A DNA stretch of 64,000 bases from assembly GCA_006538405.1 (NCBI GenBank), contig BJKQ01000004.1, positions 2,604,001-2,668,000 on the forward strand. The letters are read 5' to 3'. Each line of letters opens with the position of its first letter. Position 1 is the stretch's first letter. Both the position numbers and the translations under genes were made by a program. Of the stretch, positions 34,110 to 46,932 are shown piece by piece. The notes below the pieces were generated by a model. It had not been told where the DNA came from and did not search any database. It worked only from the letters and a program-made list of their open reading frames with translations. The stretch is from Hansfordia pulvinata (lineage: Eukaryota; Ascomycota; Sordariomycetes; Xylariales).

Positions 34110-36865
34110 ATGGCTGGCCCTGACCCTCAGCAGCAATGGCCTCCGCGCTCTCCTGCCGAGGCTCTCATGGGCACTCCCGGTGGCCGGCAGCGATATCAGG
34201 AGCGCCTCGCCCAGCGCGCATGGGCCTCGCCCAGCCCCAGCAAGCGGGCCCGCACCACAGCTCCGCGCCGCAGCGGCGACGACCACGACGGCGATATGGA
34301 CATGGACTTGGCGGATGATGATGACGAGGAGGCGCTTCAGCTCAAGTTGCAGGCCATCCAGGCGAAGCTCCGACTCAAGAAGCTACAGAACGCCAAACCC
34401 CTCGACCAGCCCTCCGCAAGAGCCGACTCTGCACCTATCCCGTCTCCCGCCACAAATGCTGCTACTGCCACCAGGCCGGATCGACGGCCCCCCTCTATGC
34501 GCTCTGACCAAACCGCACGCCCTCAATCGCAGCCTGAGGTTCAGGTCCCCGTCTCGCCAGCCAGGAAAACGCGGCCCGTCGACAGCCAATACTCGCCCAG
34601 CCGCATCCGTCTCGGGATAGATAAGGGCTTGAAGGCCAAGGATGTCTCCCTCAAGCGAGCTCCCGGTCTGCGCAAGACCCAGCAAGACGACAGCAACTCC
34701 CTTCCAAGACCTTCTCTCCACCGCGCGCACTCTTCAACACACAGTCGCTCCGAAAGCACTACCTCCCCTCCTCTGACCGGCAACCGCCCCATGAGCTTCA
34801 GCGAAAGGCTGGCTGCCGCCCGCACCGACGAATCGCATCGCCAGGAACGACAAGAGCGCATTCGCCAGGTGAGAAGCACTGCTTTCGAGTTGGGCCAAGA
34901 CGACCAAGAGCATTTCAAATCCCACGCCACGGAGATCCCCGAGCAGCCCGAGCAGCCCGTGGAATTCAGCCGCGACGAGATTGTCGCAGGCGGGAATATC
35001 AGACGCAGCAAAACTGCACCCAGCCTCAGGAGACCAACTCAGGAGGCCGAACATTCGTCTTCCGTACTCTCGGGACAAACGCTCGAGTCTCAAGACCCTT
35101 TCGAAGAACCCAAACCCAAGGCTACGCGAAAGAAGAAACCGAATCCCTCTGAAGTCCCAGAGCACGAGGCCTCTGCCTTTGAGCCGTACTCGAGCGTCCA
35201 TCTATCCAAACGTATACTGCCTCACTCCGTGCTGACCCGCAACCTGTCCGGAAAGAAGACATATGTGATCAAGGATCTCCTCAAACATGTCAAGGCGCCC
35301 GATTTTCAGCTGCCCGAGATCGAGCAGGACATTGTGGTCTTTGCTATCCTTGCATCCAAGTCGGACCCACGCGCGCACAAGCAAAGCAGCAATTTACGTG
35401 AGAAGGACCAGCCTGAACCGTCACGTGGAAAGTACATGGTTCTCAAACTGGTTGACCTACAATGGGAGCTTGACCTTTTCCTATTCAACTCGGGCTTTGA
35501 ACGGTACTGGAAAATGACCCCTGGCACCCTTGTTGCCATCCTCAACCCTGTTGTCATGCCTCCGCCCCCGGGCAAGACCGATACCGGTCGCTTCAGTTTG
35601 GTCATCAACAGCGGTGACGACACCATTCTTGAGGTTGGCAGCGCCCGCGACCTAGGTTTCTGCAAGAGTGTCAAGAGGGACGGCAACTTGTGCAATAGCT
35701 GGGTCAACCGCAAACGCACTGAGTACTGCGAGTTTCACATGAACAATGCGCTGACCCAGCATCGTCAAGCTCGAAATGACATCAATGCATTTGCCACCGC
35801 CTTGGGTCCCGGTAGTGGCAGTTTGAACGAGAATAAATGGAAGAAATCGAGACGGATGTACGACACGGAGAAGCACGCCAACGATCCGGGGCTGAAAAAA
35901 CGCGGCAACTACGACACATACTCTCACTCCCATTTCTTCATTAATCGGGCGAGCACTGCCGCCAACATGCTCGACGATGAAGTGTTGCCGGGGCAGATGG
36001 CCGAGAAGGTTGAACGTTCCGAAGCCGCTCGCCGTCACATTGCGCAAAGAGAAAAGGAGACAAAGCTCATGAAGCAGCTAGGGAAACTTGGCAGCGGCGC
36101 TGGAAAGGAATACATGCAGCAAGGCCAGTTACATCGCAGTGCCTCGGCTGCGAGCAAGCCATCCTCAATGCCGCCTTCGTCCGACGACCAGAGTGGCCAG
36201 TTGCCACAAGCGCCGCCGCAACTCGACGCCCGGTCTCTCGGCCTCGTGGGATCCAAAGGGTCCAGCCAGCCCAAGATACACCTCAGCCCGATCAAGCGCA
36301 AGCGGCCCGCCTCCACTCTTGCCAGCAGCAGCAGCCAGGCGGGAACATCCCCCCATTCGTCAGTGGGCGGCAGCCTGAACTCGGCTTCGTCGTCCGTCTT
36401 CAGCTCCCGCGCGGGGGCACCACCTCGAGCCGCGGGACGGCTGCTTCCTCGTCCTCCTCCTCGCGGCCCGCACTGGGCTGGGGCGGCGGTCTGCGGGAGA
36501 AGCTGACGCGCATGCGCGGCGGCGAGAACCTGCGCGGCGGCACGGACGACAGCGCAGGCGTAGACGACCCGGACGCCCGCGGCCGGGAGGGCGCCGGGAC
36601 ACCGAGGGCACAAGCCACGCCGGCGGCGGCAGCGGCGGCGGCCGACTCGCCGGTGGGCTCCGCGAGGGAGCGGCGTAGCGAGACGTCGTCGCCCGTGCGC
36701 AAGAAGACGCGCTTCGTCACGGAGAAGGGCATCCGCGAGGCCGGGCGCGAGAGTCTGGGCGGCGAGCTGGCGTCGGCACAGGGCGGCAGCGGGAGCAGCG
36801 GTGACAGGTACCGCATGGTCGAGCTTGATGACGATGATGACGACGATCTGCTCATCCTCCCATAG
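34110..36865 (+). CDS. MCM10: DNA replication initiation factor Mcm10, apparent one-base frameshift
   Basis: Nuclear scaffold that binds DNA, the CMG helicase and polymerase alpha at origin firing. Start is the ATG at 34110. A coiled-coil-like segment, LQLKLQAIQAKLRLKKLQ, lies near residue 80. The OB fold runs from about 372 to 515. The CCCH zinc finger that defines the family has C518, C528, C540 and H543 (spacing C-X9-C-X11-C-X2-H). Further on come SPIKRKRPAS and a conserved C-terminal part with RPALGWGGGLREKLTRM and VRKKTRFVTEKGIREAG. The last part lies in another frame. The change falls near 36400-36430 with no good intron, and one extra G in the five-G run at about 36413-36417 restores 918 aa. 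A 71-nt intron from 36359 to a weak GAG acceptor is a poorer alternative. Acidic D-runs end the protein. Confidence 0.93.
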
Positions 36866-38366
36866 GCCGGCCGCGCCATGTGCTGGAGTAGCAACCGGGC
36901 GTCGTCCCCCGCTTCATAAACCATCATGGCGGTCCTGCGAGAACCTCTCTCAGATTGCGGCCAAGACGGCTTGCACAGGGAAAACAGCATCAGAAAGGAA
37001 TAGCATCAGGAAACTCGGGAAGGCGGCAAGCCACAGCGGGAGAAACTGGACAAGATTACAGGAAGCAACCGGCGTTTTATTGTACAGGAAGCTACACAAG
37101 CACAGGCACAGGGCGAGCAGGCGTTCGCGGAATGCATCTTTTTTTTTTTCTGTCATTCAGGGGGCCTGCAGCCGGGCGCGTCCCGAAGCTTCCGTCGACG
37201 CTGGGAGACACTCGATCAGGCCGACTCTCCCATGAAGTCAGCTACCTACGTAGGGGAGATAGCTCACGAAAAGCCAGGTCGTAGTAGACAACAGAGACTT
37301 TCCAGAACACGATACAGACCTTGACTCTTTCTCCGATGCTCTCTGCTCCAGGGCTTCCGCGTTCTTCTGGCCTCCCTGTCCTCCACAGGCAGTTTCGCAG
37401 GGTCATGGGGGCTGGCGACAAGCCCCGGCCCTTACCGTCCGTCTTCTATCTTGTCTCGCGCCAAATCTCTCGCCTTCCCTTTGGGGGTCGACGCCCGCTC
37501 GTGAAGATAGAATGGCTCTCGGCATATATCAACAACCCCGAGAAGTCTAACGGCTAGGTCATGCAATGGATATAGTCTGCTCTCATTAGGTTAAATATGT
37601 ATGTATATGCCAGAACGCGTACGATTGCATTTCGGACGCGGCTGAGTCTGGCAATTGCGGTTTGCAGCAGCGACAACTGTTGCTGGTAACTCATCGCCGT
37701 CCATGCTCTTGCCACGCCATCTGAGCCCCCCTTCAGGTTCTACAGCTATGAACAGTCTCTTGTCAGTCTTCCATTGCTCCAAGCACGCAAAGTTCGGTCT
37801 GTGTTTTACATGAAGCATCATCGAGGTGACGGCAGCCGCTGGCCTTTATATGATAAACGCATGTACAACAGATGTCACTCTGTAGTCTGGAAGTTAGTAG
37901 CAGAGGCTCTACATGATGGGAGAAGTGTCGACATCAAATGCAAAGCGAGCATAGGGTACTACGGCTAGGGGACCGTGCTACGCGCAGTGATTGCAAGGCT
38001 GGGTTCGGTACGAGACACGACACCACAACAAACAGTCGAATTACTCTACAACCCACAATGGAAAGAGGTCCAACCAACCAAAGCGAGTCAGATTCTATCC
38101 AAGGGCAAGGGTCGGCTGGGGTGGCGCAGCGCAGCAACAGAGGCTAAGCTGAATAGAAGAGGCTGCGTGAGTGAATGGGTGTAGGATCTCCATCTCATGA
38201 CTCACCCCAACTTCCACGGTCTTTCGTGAAAGGACAGACGAAAAGGAGAATCAAAGCAGTAACCAAACGCAACTATTAGGGGCGACGCAGCGAAGATCCG
38301 TCGTCAAAGCATGGCAGCATAAGGCATGGTGTAGCCAAATGAGCCGAGATCGCAAGCCGTCGAGCT
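36866..38366. other. Convergent 3' flanks of MCM10 and AIM21
   Basis: About 1.5 kb between converging genes. No supported gene. A short run of T occurs near 37139-37150. It probably holds both 3' untranslated regions, but the length leaves room for an unrecognised noncoding transcript. Confidence 0.45.
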
Positions 38367-41148
38367 TTAGCTGACGACCTCATCCTTGACGTCTTGTACC
38401 GCTTCAACCTGATCGCCAGGCTTCTTGTCGATCGTCTCCTCGAGAATCGACTCGCCTGCCGTGTTGGTCGCCAATGTCTTGGTCTCCTCCAGTGGCTCTT
38501 CCTTCTTCTCCAGCTCCTCCACGGGTTGATCTTCATCCTTGATCGGCTCGGCAGACGGCGCCTCTTCCGTGGTGTTTAGAGATTTCTCCGCGTCCTCGAC
38601 AGCAGGGGCAGGAATTTCCGTCACTGTGGGCTCTTGGACCTTGGCCTTGACGTCTCTGCTGCTGACTCCGTCCGCAGGCGCGTCTCCGTCCACGGTCATG
38701 GTACCCTCTTCGTCAATGCTCCATAAGGTTTGAGTCATCGAGAAACTGAGTACAGGCTTGCCGTGGGTGACAGGGGGTGGTGTCGACTTGTCGGCGTTGC
38801 CGGGGGATGAAGATGCTTTGGTAGGCGCCCGGCGCTGAGGACCGCGAGCCCGACCTTTCCTAGCATCGGGCAACGGGGCCTTCTCCTTCTCCTCGGTCAA
38901 ATCCGGCTCGGCCGCCGGCTCGTCCTTCTTGCCCGCTTGGGGACCCAGCTGTAAGCGCTTGTTCAGGTCGGACATGAACCCAGCCTGGAGAGCTGCGATT
39001 TTGCCGCCTACGGGACGTGCCGGTACAGCGGGCTTCTGCTTGGCTGCCGCTTCATGCTCACGCAGCTCCGGCGAAGTCTTGGCCGGACGAGCGGGCACCT
39101 GCGGTTTCGGGCGTGCTGGTACAGCGGGCTTCTGAGCAGCATCGTCACCGGAACCCTGCTTCTTAGGGCGTTCAGGGATGGCGGGCTTGGGCTTGGGCTC
39201 TGGAGCCGCGGGTGATTCTTGCTCGGACTGTGGGCCTGATACCGTAGTGGTGAACTGAAGAGAGTCTGGAGTATCCTCCCAGATGTCCCGGCTGGGGAAG
39301 CGAGGGGACCTATCGTCCCGGTCACGTAGCTCCTGGGAGAGTCGATGCTGCTGTGCCGTGTATGACGGAGCCTTCTGCTTGCGGTGCAGGTAGCTGTCAG
39401 GGCCAACGTCCTCTTTCTCCGCAAGTTCCTCCTGTTGACGAGCAAAAGCTTGGGCCGGAGTCTCGCCCTCACGGCGCGGTATGATTTGCCTCGTTTGCGC
39501 CTCCGTGATGTCAGGTGTAGAGACCTCTGCAGTGCTGTGTACACTGTTGGGCGCGTCCTCCCAGATGTCGCGGCTGGGGAACTTCTTGCGGATCTCTTGC
39601 AGCTGAGCCGCAGACAGAGGCTCTTTCCCGGTCTTGTCGTCCTCCGGGAAAAGAGGCTCGTACTCTTCTACATCATCAAGAGGGGTCGAACGCACGTCCG
39701 CCGGGGTGTTGCTGTATATGCTGGCAGGACGGCTGTTGGGGCGGCTCCGGGGCTCGTCCATTTCAAAAGCACTGCCACGTCGCTCCGGAGGCGGCTCTAC
39801 GGCGGGGTGTTGCTCGTACGGGGAGGGACCTTTGGCAACCTCATCCGAGGCCAGGATGGGGGCAACATAGTCGCCAGAGCTCTCGCCGACCGCGGAACGC
39901 TCATCTCCAAACTTGACAAACCCTTTGTGACCGCCGTGCTCGGGAACATGGATGACATCCGAGTCGGCATCGGCGTCGACGACAATGTCAGGCTGAGAAG
40001 AGTTGCGGAGAGAGTCCTTGGGGGCGACGGAGGGTGGGCGAGAGGAGGATCTCTGAGCGACGTAGACCTCGGAAGCCTCGAAGCCAACCTGTTCACTTGG
40101 GGTTCCGGTGTATCGATCAGAGGCGCCTGTGTCTGGTTAGAAAGATTCCAAAGCAACTCGGTAGACTGCGTTACCCGTGCCGGCACCGCGGCTGGCGGTG
40201 TCGCGGACGATCTTGTTGAGATCGGCGCTGCTCATGGCATAGTCGGGGCGGTCTTGCTGGTAGTGGAAGTGCTCCTTCTGGGCGATTTCGGGGTGTTTCT
40301 CGTAGTAGGCCTTCTCCAGCTTGTCGGTGGAAGCAACTCCGTGGCCGTGTAGTCCGTAGCTGCCAGGAGGCAGCTCGTTGAAGCCGCGCGAGCTAGTCTT
40401 GCGCGTGTGGTTGCGGCCGGACTTGGCGGCATCCTGCGCGGCACCCTGGCCAGCGCCTGGGGCGGGCGACGGGGCTTGGACATCGCCGGCATTGACCAAC
40501 ATGGGAACGCGCTGGCCAATTTCGGGAATGCCGTAAGCTTCGTCGTTCTGGCTGGCCTGTGAGAGCTGGCTGGCGGTACTGGGCTTCTTCTTGAGAGAGT
40601 GGCTGGGGGTGTGCTGCTCGGTGCTACCGGGTCGGCCAATCCCAAAGGACGCAGCGCGATCCGAGTCGGTACGAGTCACGGCAGCAACACGCTCCTTGGC
40701 GCTCGTCGGGGGCATCTGAGGCTTTGGGGCGTGCAGCTTGACATCGGCGCCGATGGTGCGGGTCTGCTCGGGAGAGCCAGGGGTCTGGCGGGCCTCGTCG
40801 GGTGACGAGGACGTGCCCTCAAAGAAGGCAGCATACTCGGCGCCCTCCTGGCCGGGGCCTGGAAGATCGACGCTAGCAGATCGCTCGAGGTCGTCGCCGA
40901 GGTGGTTCTGGTTAGAGAAGCGGCGGTTGTTGGGCCCCGGCTTTGGGGATCGGGCCATCATTGAGGGGCGACGGAGCAAAGCGGCCGCCGGGAGAGACGG
41001 AACGCTGAAGGCGACGGTTCGAAGCGGGGCGCGGAGGGACGGCGGGCGTCGACGCGGAAGCTGGGGCGGTGCCTTCAGCGGGAGAGTCGGCGGGGGCCTT
41101 CTCCTGACTCCTCGAGGGGCGGGGTGGGATGGCTGGAGTAGATTCCAT
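38367..41148 (-). CDS. AIM21: AIM21-like actin-regulator (altered inheritance of mitochondria 21), apparent one-base frameshift
   Basis: Yeast Aim21 acts at cortical actin patches, limiting barbed-end assembly together with Tda2, and affects mitochondrial inheritance. Two exons, 41148-40175 and 40126-38367, with a 48-nt intron (GTAACG donor, CTAAC branch site, CACAG acceptor). Typical family features are the N-terminal PAIPPRPSRSQ, the RFAPSPLND motif, the proline-rich PAIPERPKK / PAVPARPK repeats that could bind SH3 domains, the duplicated FPSRDIWED motif, and the signature GGKIAALQAGFMSDLNKRLQ. A Glu-rich tail ends the protein. Between about 40940 and 40975 the frame changes; dropping one C from a four-C run joins NDGPIPK to PGPNNRRFSNQ and gives 910 aa. 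The ATG at 41148 lies in GCCGCCACCATGG, and an alternative ATG five codons upstream is possible. Confidence 0.88.
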
Positions 41149-44100
41149 GGTGGCGGCGGTCATTCTCTGAGGGTCGTGTATCGTATGAAGACCGTGGAGT
41201 GAGTTACAAGGAGAGAAGATTGTTGCCGAGAGGGGCGTGGGGGTGTCAGCTGGAGCGGCGCGAGGAGATGTAGCAGATGTCGGCCGGGTGGTCTTGTGGT
41301 CTGCACAGGCTGATATTAGTGGCCGTGGGTCAGGCAGTGATTGGGCAGACCCGACCAGCTCGGATCGGGACAAAAGATGCAAGGAAAAGGAAAACAGAAT
41401 GTTGATGCTGGTACGGCTATCAGAGGACGTCCATAGCATGTGGTGGGAGGAGGGTTCTGGTGGTGTAGGAACGAAGAGCGATGATGGCGGGGAGGCGAAG
41501 CAGCAGGTGTATAAGGCCGGCGGGCCAGGCTGGGGTGCGATGGCCGAGAGCGACTGCGGGTCCACTGGAAGGGATCCAACGTGACTTTCCATGGGACCAG
41601 GGCCGACGAGCGCGCGCGCCCTGGAGGAAAGTACACGGTGTGAAGGTGTACCCGTTACCAGTGCCCTTTTAGTGTGCGCCAGTGTCATCAGGGGGGAGGG
41701 AAGCTGCAGGGCAGAACGGAACGGATCCAATCCAATCCATTGGATCGTGCGCAGCGGCGGCGCCTGCCTCCAGTGAGACCCGCCACACGCCGCCGCCGGC
41801 CCCGATAAGGACCAGTTTTGAAGTTGTGCTCAAGGGCTTTCTCCAGGGGCCACGATAACATTGGATGTACCAGACCTGCTGGCCGTGCCTTGCTGCCTGC
41901 CTGCCTGCCGCCTCCAGACCTCTGGCAGCATCTGGTACATGTAGTATTGACAAGGACGGATGGTGGATGGATTCAAACACCTGATAGACGACAGGATGGA
42001 AGGCACTGATAACGCGCGCTCAGACTGGAACTGGACTCTAGAAGGTACACACCGCATAAGTTCAGTTCAACGGTCCTTCAGGTCCCTGGTCACCGTCCGT
42101 TGACCCGCTTGTTGTGTCTCGCAACAAGGGCCCCTCGAGTCGCTGTAACTCGTCAATTTCGCCAGCAGAGAGACGAGATGGCTGTGCCCGTTCACACAGC
42201 ACTGCCGAGGCAAAATTGCAAATCCGGAATCAGCTGCTGTTGTCCTTGATCTTGGTCTTGCCCAAGCAGGAACAGAATGTGGATGATGCAGAACCAAATT
42301 CGTTCAACGTGACCCCGGACGAGACAGTCACGGGCCAGGGCTGGCGATGGGGCGGGGGGCTGACCGCTGCTGCTGCTAAACTAGGGGCAAAGTGCCCAAG
42401 CTCGAATCGGACTGATGACTCTCGCTCGCTCGTCTCTACTCGCACAGGCGACTAACCCAGGAGAAAGCGGCGCGCCGTGAAGCGGTACGGATACAAGAAT
42501 TCCTGGCAGCCAAATGGTGAGGGGTCCGGCACAGCCAATTTCTGAACGTATGTACTCCGATGGGTTGTTGAGATGAAATCAATCAATGTCAAAGATGGAA
42601 GGAGAAGAGAAGAGACCATGGGGAGCGCGATGGGACGGCGCGGAGGCCTGCCTTGCAGACCTGATGGCCGGGGCTGATGAGGGGCACCGTGGTCGCCATG
42701 ACCTCGTATGGTGCGCATCCATCGTCCCGCAAGCCGGCTGGGGAGACAAAGCAGAGACCGGGCAGATGAACCAATGTTGCCAACCCAAGCCCATCCATCC
42801 CCGCCAACTTGTGCTCGGTCAGGTTTGCTGTTGCGGCTCCCACCACTGCCATTGAACCAGACAAGCAAGCGTGCAAGCCACCTTGTGGCACCGCGTGGGC
42901 TTTCCCGATCTTGACACGTTGTTCTGGGCTCAAGTCTGGCCTGTCTTGGTCGGCTTCGTCATGGCCGCGAGAAGCCGCAGGGGCTAGGCCAACCCAGCCA
43001 GGTTCGCCCATAAGCCGACCCAACCGGGGCCCGGTGGCTCCGCTAACAGGACATAGCTCCGGCCTCGAGTCGCCGCCGCAAAGCGATGCGACTCGATCTG
43101 GTGAGAATGGACAGACAACAGGGCACAAGCCCCGAACCCATAAACAGGAAAGGCGGGAGGGCGAGGCGAGGGCAACAGCCAGGAACCGGACAAGTCAAGT
43201 TTTGACAGACACCGAACCACGGCACACTTGGGTGGATGCCAACGACGCAATGGCGTGAGGACTTACAGCTTGTTCGCGGTGGTGACTATTGCAATCGATC
43301 CTCGCTCCCTGCGACGAAGCTCACGTCAGATGCTGCAATGGGAAAAATCCGAACGGCGTCGAGGCCCGGTTGGGGTCAAGTCACGTAGGGTAATGACGAA
43401 ATCCGCGGGGCACCCCGATGAACTCCAGCGCAGTTCCACGATGCGGGGCCGGGGCCACAGGTGCACACACAAGACCAGGCCATCGGTCAGCGTTCACTTA
43501 CCTTGGGGTTTTGATTTCTTTCTCGGCACAGTGATGAAGAAGCGCGCAATCCAAAGGCTGCTTAGAGGGTGGGATGTCCAATATTGGAGAGTTGGGTGAC
43601 CGATCGAACAGTGCTTGGGCGCCTGGTGAAGGGGGAAGCTGGGGTGCAGGTCGTGTGTCACGGACGGCGGGGGTCGGGCTGGAGGGTTCTGATATGTGCA
43701 GTAGGGCAAGAGAAGGCAGAGGAAGAGAAGAAGACGAAGTGAAAGTAGAGAAGGGAAGCTCGTTAGATGTGAGCAAAGAACATACCTGTAATGGCACCCT
43801 GACGAAGGCCCCGTCCAACGCATGCCCCGGTCGTCGTGAATTCGGCAGGCGACGATGATGGTGCCAAAAGCGCCCCGATCCTCTTTTCGTCGGGTCACGG
43901 GTCGCTCCATTCTCCGGCCCGCTTTTTGTGCTACCAGCGCGCGATCACGGCCGCCGAGACGATCAGCTTCTCTGGCCGTGGACGCTGCTTGTTGAATGCA
44001 TTTCATCTAGGTATTCATCTCGTCAGAATGTGTCCGCTGCCTACATCTTTTTTGTCAACCAGATCGTGCCAGGCATTGCATTTGCCTCCTACATAATGGA

Positions 44101-45546
44101 CCTAGACCATCATGAAGCCTTCGAGGCACAGGAGATCCATGCTTCAGGTACCTAAGTACCTACGACTCGTAACAGCCGTCCCAGGTCCACTGCCGGATTC
44201 AATTACATACAGGCGCCACGTGATTGGCTGGCCGCGGCACCGAGAGCGACTGCAAGTACGTAGATCGACAGGAGCAAGAAGGTACGAGTACATCTATGGA
44301 GGTATTCGTGCTCGTACACCCAAGTTGCCCCTCCATTGATCCCCTTCAACGACCCATATGGAAGTCTGCATTCTGAACCAGACAACTAACTACATGGATG
44401 TAGGTAGAGGATGTGCGAGGTAGCCAGTACGATACCTCGGAGTACCTGTATAAGCTTCAAGGTCGTCAATTGAGAATGCTCGGGCATGTGCACCCGGTCA
44501 GGATCACGATCTCGCCGACAACTCGACTCGTCAGCGGGGGCCCCAGTCGTCGCTGATGCTGACCCACGTCGCATGGGATATGGGGCTGCTGCAGGACAGT
44601 GTGACAGTCCATGCGAGTCTCACGGTTATCACCCATGGATCTTGGAAAGTCTTAATTGATCAGTGACGAGATCCTCTACCCGTCCCCAGCTCGAGAAGCA
44701 ATCCCGTGGTGCTGGTCCGGTGGAAATAGGGCTCCTTGAGCACGAGCACGTCAACGGGGCCCGGTACATCATCCTCATGTCGTGATACTCAATTCACATG
44801 TATAGAGGCACCCACGCACCCTACCGCACCTGCCTCATATGCCACTGATGAAGACGACGGGAATGCATTGGTCTCGACGTAGGGCAGGCAGGTACGATAG
44901 GTTGTATGTACGCAGGTAGTACCTACTAGAGGTAGGTACTCGTAGATGGTATATGTATGGATGGAGCCCAGGTGCAAACCAAGGAAGTCGCATACGGCCC
45001 CCGCCCACGCCCGCCAGATGTCCGCAATCACGAGTATCCTCGTCCAATAGGCTGCTCCAACCTCAACACCCTCTCGCCTCCATCTGTTTTGGCCTGCGTC
45101 TGTCTCCCCAGACTTCCGGCCTGCAGATAGACTATCCCCATCGTATATGACATACTCGTACCCCAGACCGCCTGTTTCCCCATGTCGACGAGTATGGACT
45201 ATCTCGCAAGGGCACAAGCCTGCCGCCTGTCTGATAATCTGAGCCGCCCATCGTCTAGAAAACCGACCCTCGTCGATCCTTGCTCACAGCCGGCGGCTCT
45301 TCAATGTGCGGGTGCACCTGTCCTGCTTGAAATCAAACTTATCTAGGTATTCAGAATGCTCAACATACGGTCTAATTCATAATCCAAAGCCCTTTACTCC
45401 ATACTTACCTTGAGTACTTACCGAAATCCAACCCAATCCACCCATCCCTTCATATCGCCTTGGGTAGAAGCAACGCGCTGCTACATAAAATCAAAATGAA
45501 AAGGCATTCCAAGAAAAGATCGTTCCGACTAGGCGCTCTGAGAAGC
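41149..45546. other. Intergenic, about 4.4 kb, no supported gene
   Basis: The left part is the promoter and leader of AIM21, open in frame for a long way upstream. The middle (42500-43250) has overlapping frames on both strands without protein character. CCTAAG and GTACGAGTA words occur near 44148-44165, 44280 and 44936-44945. The right end is the 3' flank of the PD-(D/E)XK-like gene. Confidence 0.45.
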
Positions 45547-46932
45547 CTAGTTGTTGGCCGTGGCGGGATCTTGAGCCACAGGCCCTTCTTCGTTCTCCTC
45601 CTCCTCATTGCTGCCCAACGCATCCTGCCATCCTCGCTTCAATGTGTTCGTCAGGGGCGGCTCTCCTGGAGCTCCCGTCACCAGCACCGCATCAAGCTGC
45701 GCGATTTCGCTTGGCAACTCCAATTTGCCTATGCGATCCAGTGCTTCTTGAATGGCTTGGATTCTTGGCCCCTTGGCCCAGTCAATGATGTTTTCGACGC
45801 AATCGCGGAACGCCTCCATCTGGCCTTTCATGACAAAAGAGTAAGTGACAAACGTAGACATCCAGAACTTCGAGCCCTCTTTCCATGTAACGTTGAAGCT
45901 GGCACCTCCTTGGTCCACAACGAGGCCGAAGCTTACATCGTTCACGGGCTCAGCCTGAACCTTGGCTTCGGCGCGGGCGAGCTGGTTGAGCCTGTCAACC
46001 ATCTCCGTGCATGCAGCAAGACCTCCACGGCATTGGTTGTCGCCTACCCATGGATTTCCATTCGTTGGCCCTCGTGCTTTGAACTCAATCAGGAAGAAGG
46101 GAAATGCGCTCTCGCACACTTGGCCCAGAGCCGGCTCCATCCTGTTGCCTGCTCCTTCTTGCATCTCTGAGAAGGGCGTATAACTCCGTTTGGCTCGGCC
46201 TTGAACAATGACGTCGCGGTCGGAAACAATGTATCCGTAAGCCATATCAGGTTTGGGAATTGAGGTTTTCTTGTCCGCTGCACCGACCGCTCCAGGGCAG
46301 TAGTTCTTTTTGAAGAGACCATGCCGATGCTTCACTATGCCGCCTTTCTTGAGCGAGATCTCCCCATGCTGGAAGATATATCTCTCGAAGAAACCCTGAA
46401 CGTCGGCTTCATTGCCACCGTCGACCATCGACTCCCACCAATGCTCCAAGACGGCGATGTCAATGTCTGGAGAAGAAGCACGCCTTTGGGTCATGGCTTC
46501 GCAAAGGGCTTCGACTCGCTCGGGGCGCGGTTCGAAGGGGTAAAGGAAGAACATCTTGTTCGCCGCCAGGCGCCTCACGTACTCTCGTGACGCGACCAGA
46601 GACTGGGAGCTATGGGTAGGGCTCTGGTTTTCATTCGCCGCAACATGATCTGTCGGGGTCTCCACGACAGTCTCGGCGAGGTTCTTGCGCAACATCTCGA
46701 AGTATTCGGGGTTCAGAGAAGGGTCTGTCAAGTCTTGCGTCTGGTCCAGCCAGTTCGTAACGTAAGTGACTTTGCGGGCGGTGCAGAAAGGGTGGTAGGC
46801 GATTGGAGGCGGTGCTTCTGGTGCTTGATCGGGTCGAGTCTTGGTATTGTCGTGCTTGTGCGTCCGGGATCGAAGGTTGTAGGGATGCCCGTCGGACGAC
46901 CCCCTTAAGTCTTTCTCGTCCGCCATTGTCAT
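45547..46932 (-). CDS. Hypothetical protein with PD-(D/E)XK nuclease-like core
   Basis: Single exon; 461 aa if started at MTMADEKD, with an ATG two codons later as a near-equal choice. The frame is open upstream to 47298, so a longer N-terminus is possible. An N-terminal YNLRSRTHKHD segment is followed by helical sequence (MFFLYPFEPRPERVEALCEAM, WWESMV). The core has KPDMAYGY with D229 and, about 54 residues later, FFLIEFKARG with E283 and K285, the spacing and hydrophobic context of a PD-(D/E)XK site. This matches a large filamentous-fungal family of unknown function, possibly the one catalogued as DUF7924. Such proteins are often multicopy and variable between strains. Nuclease activity, DNA or RNA target and role are not shown. 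It lies alone between long intergenic spacers. Confidence 0.8.
   Translation of the reverse strand: MTMADEKDLRGSSDGHPYNLRSRTHKHDNTKTRPDQAPEAPPPIAYHPFCTARKVTYVTNWLDQTQDLTDPSLNPEYFEMLRKNLAETVVETPTDHVAANENQSPTHSSQSLVASREYVRRLAANKMFFLYPFEPRPERVEALCEAMTQRRASSPDIDIAVLEHWWESMVDGGNEADVQGFFERYIFQHGEISLKKGGIVKHRHGLFKKNYCPGAVGAADKKTSIPKPDMAYGYIVSDRDVIVQGRAKRSYTPFSEMQEGAGNRMEPALGQVCESAFPFFLIEFKARGPTNGNPWVGDNQCRGGLAACTEMVDRLNQLARAEAKVQAEPVNDVSFGLVVDQGGASFNVTWKEGSKFWMSTFVTYSFVMKGQMEAFRDCVENIIDWAKGPRIQAIQEALDRIGKLELPSEIAQLDAVLVTGAPGEPPLTNTLKRGWQDALGSNEEEENEEGPVAQDPATANN

Noticed and set aside
36359..36429. Possible 71-nt intron that would fix the MCM10 frame
   Set aside because: The donor GTCAGT is plausible but the acceptor CTCGAG is poor, and it would remove sequence still readable in frame. 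A one-base loss in the G run is simpler.
39384..40352. 322-codon plus-strand frame across AIM21
   Set aside because: Antisense shadow of the second AIM21 exon and the intron.
41145..41157. GCCGCCACCATGG at the AIM21 start, as in expression vectors
   Set aside because: The sequence on both sides is ordinary fungal AIM21 and leader, so this is a natural strong start context.
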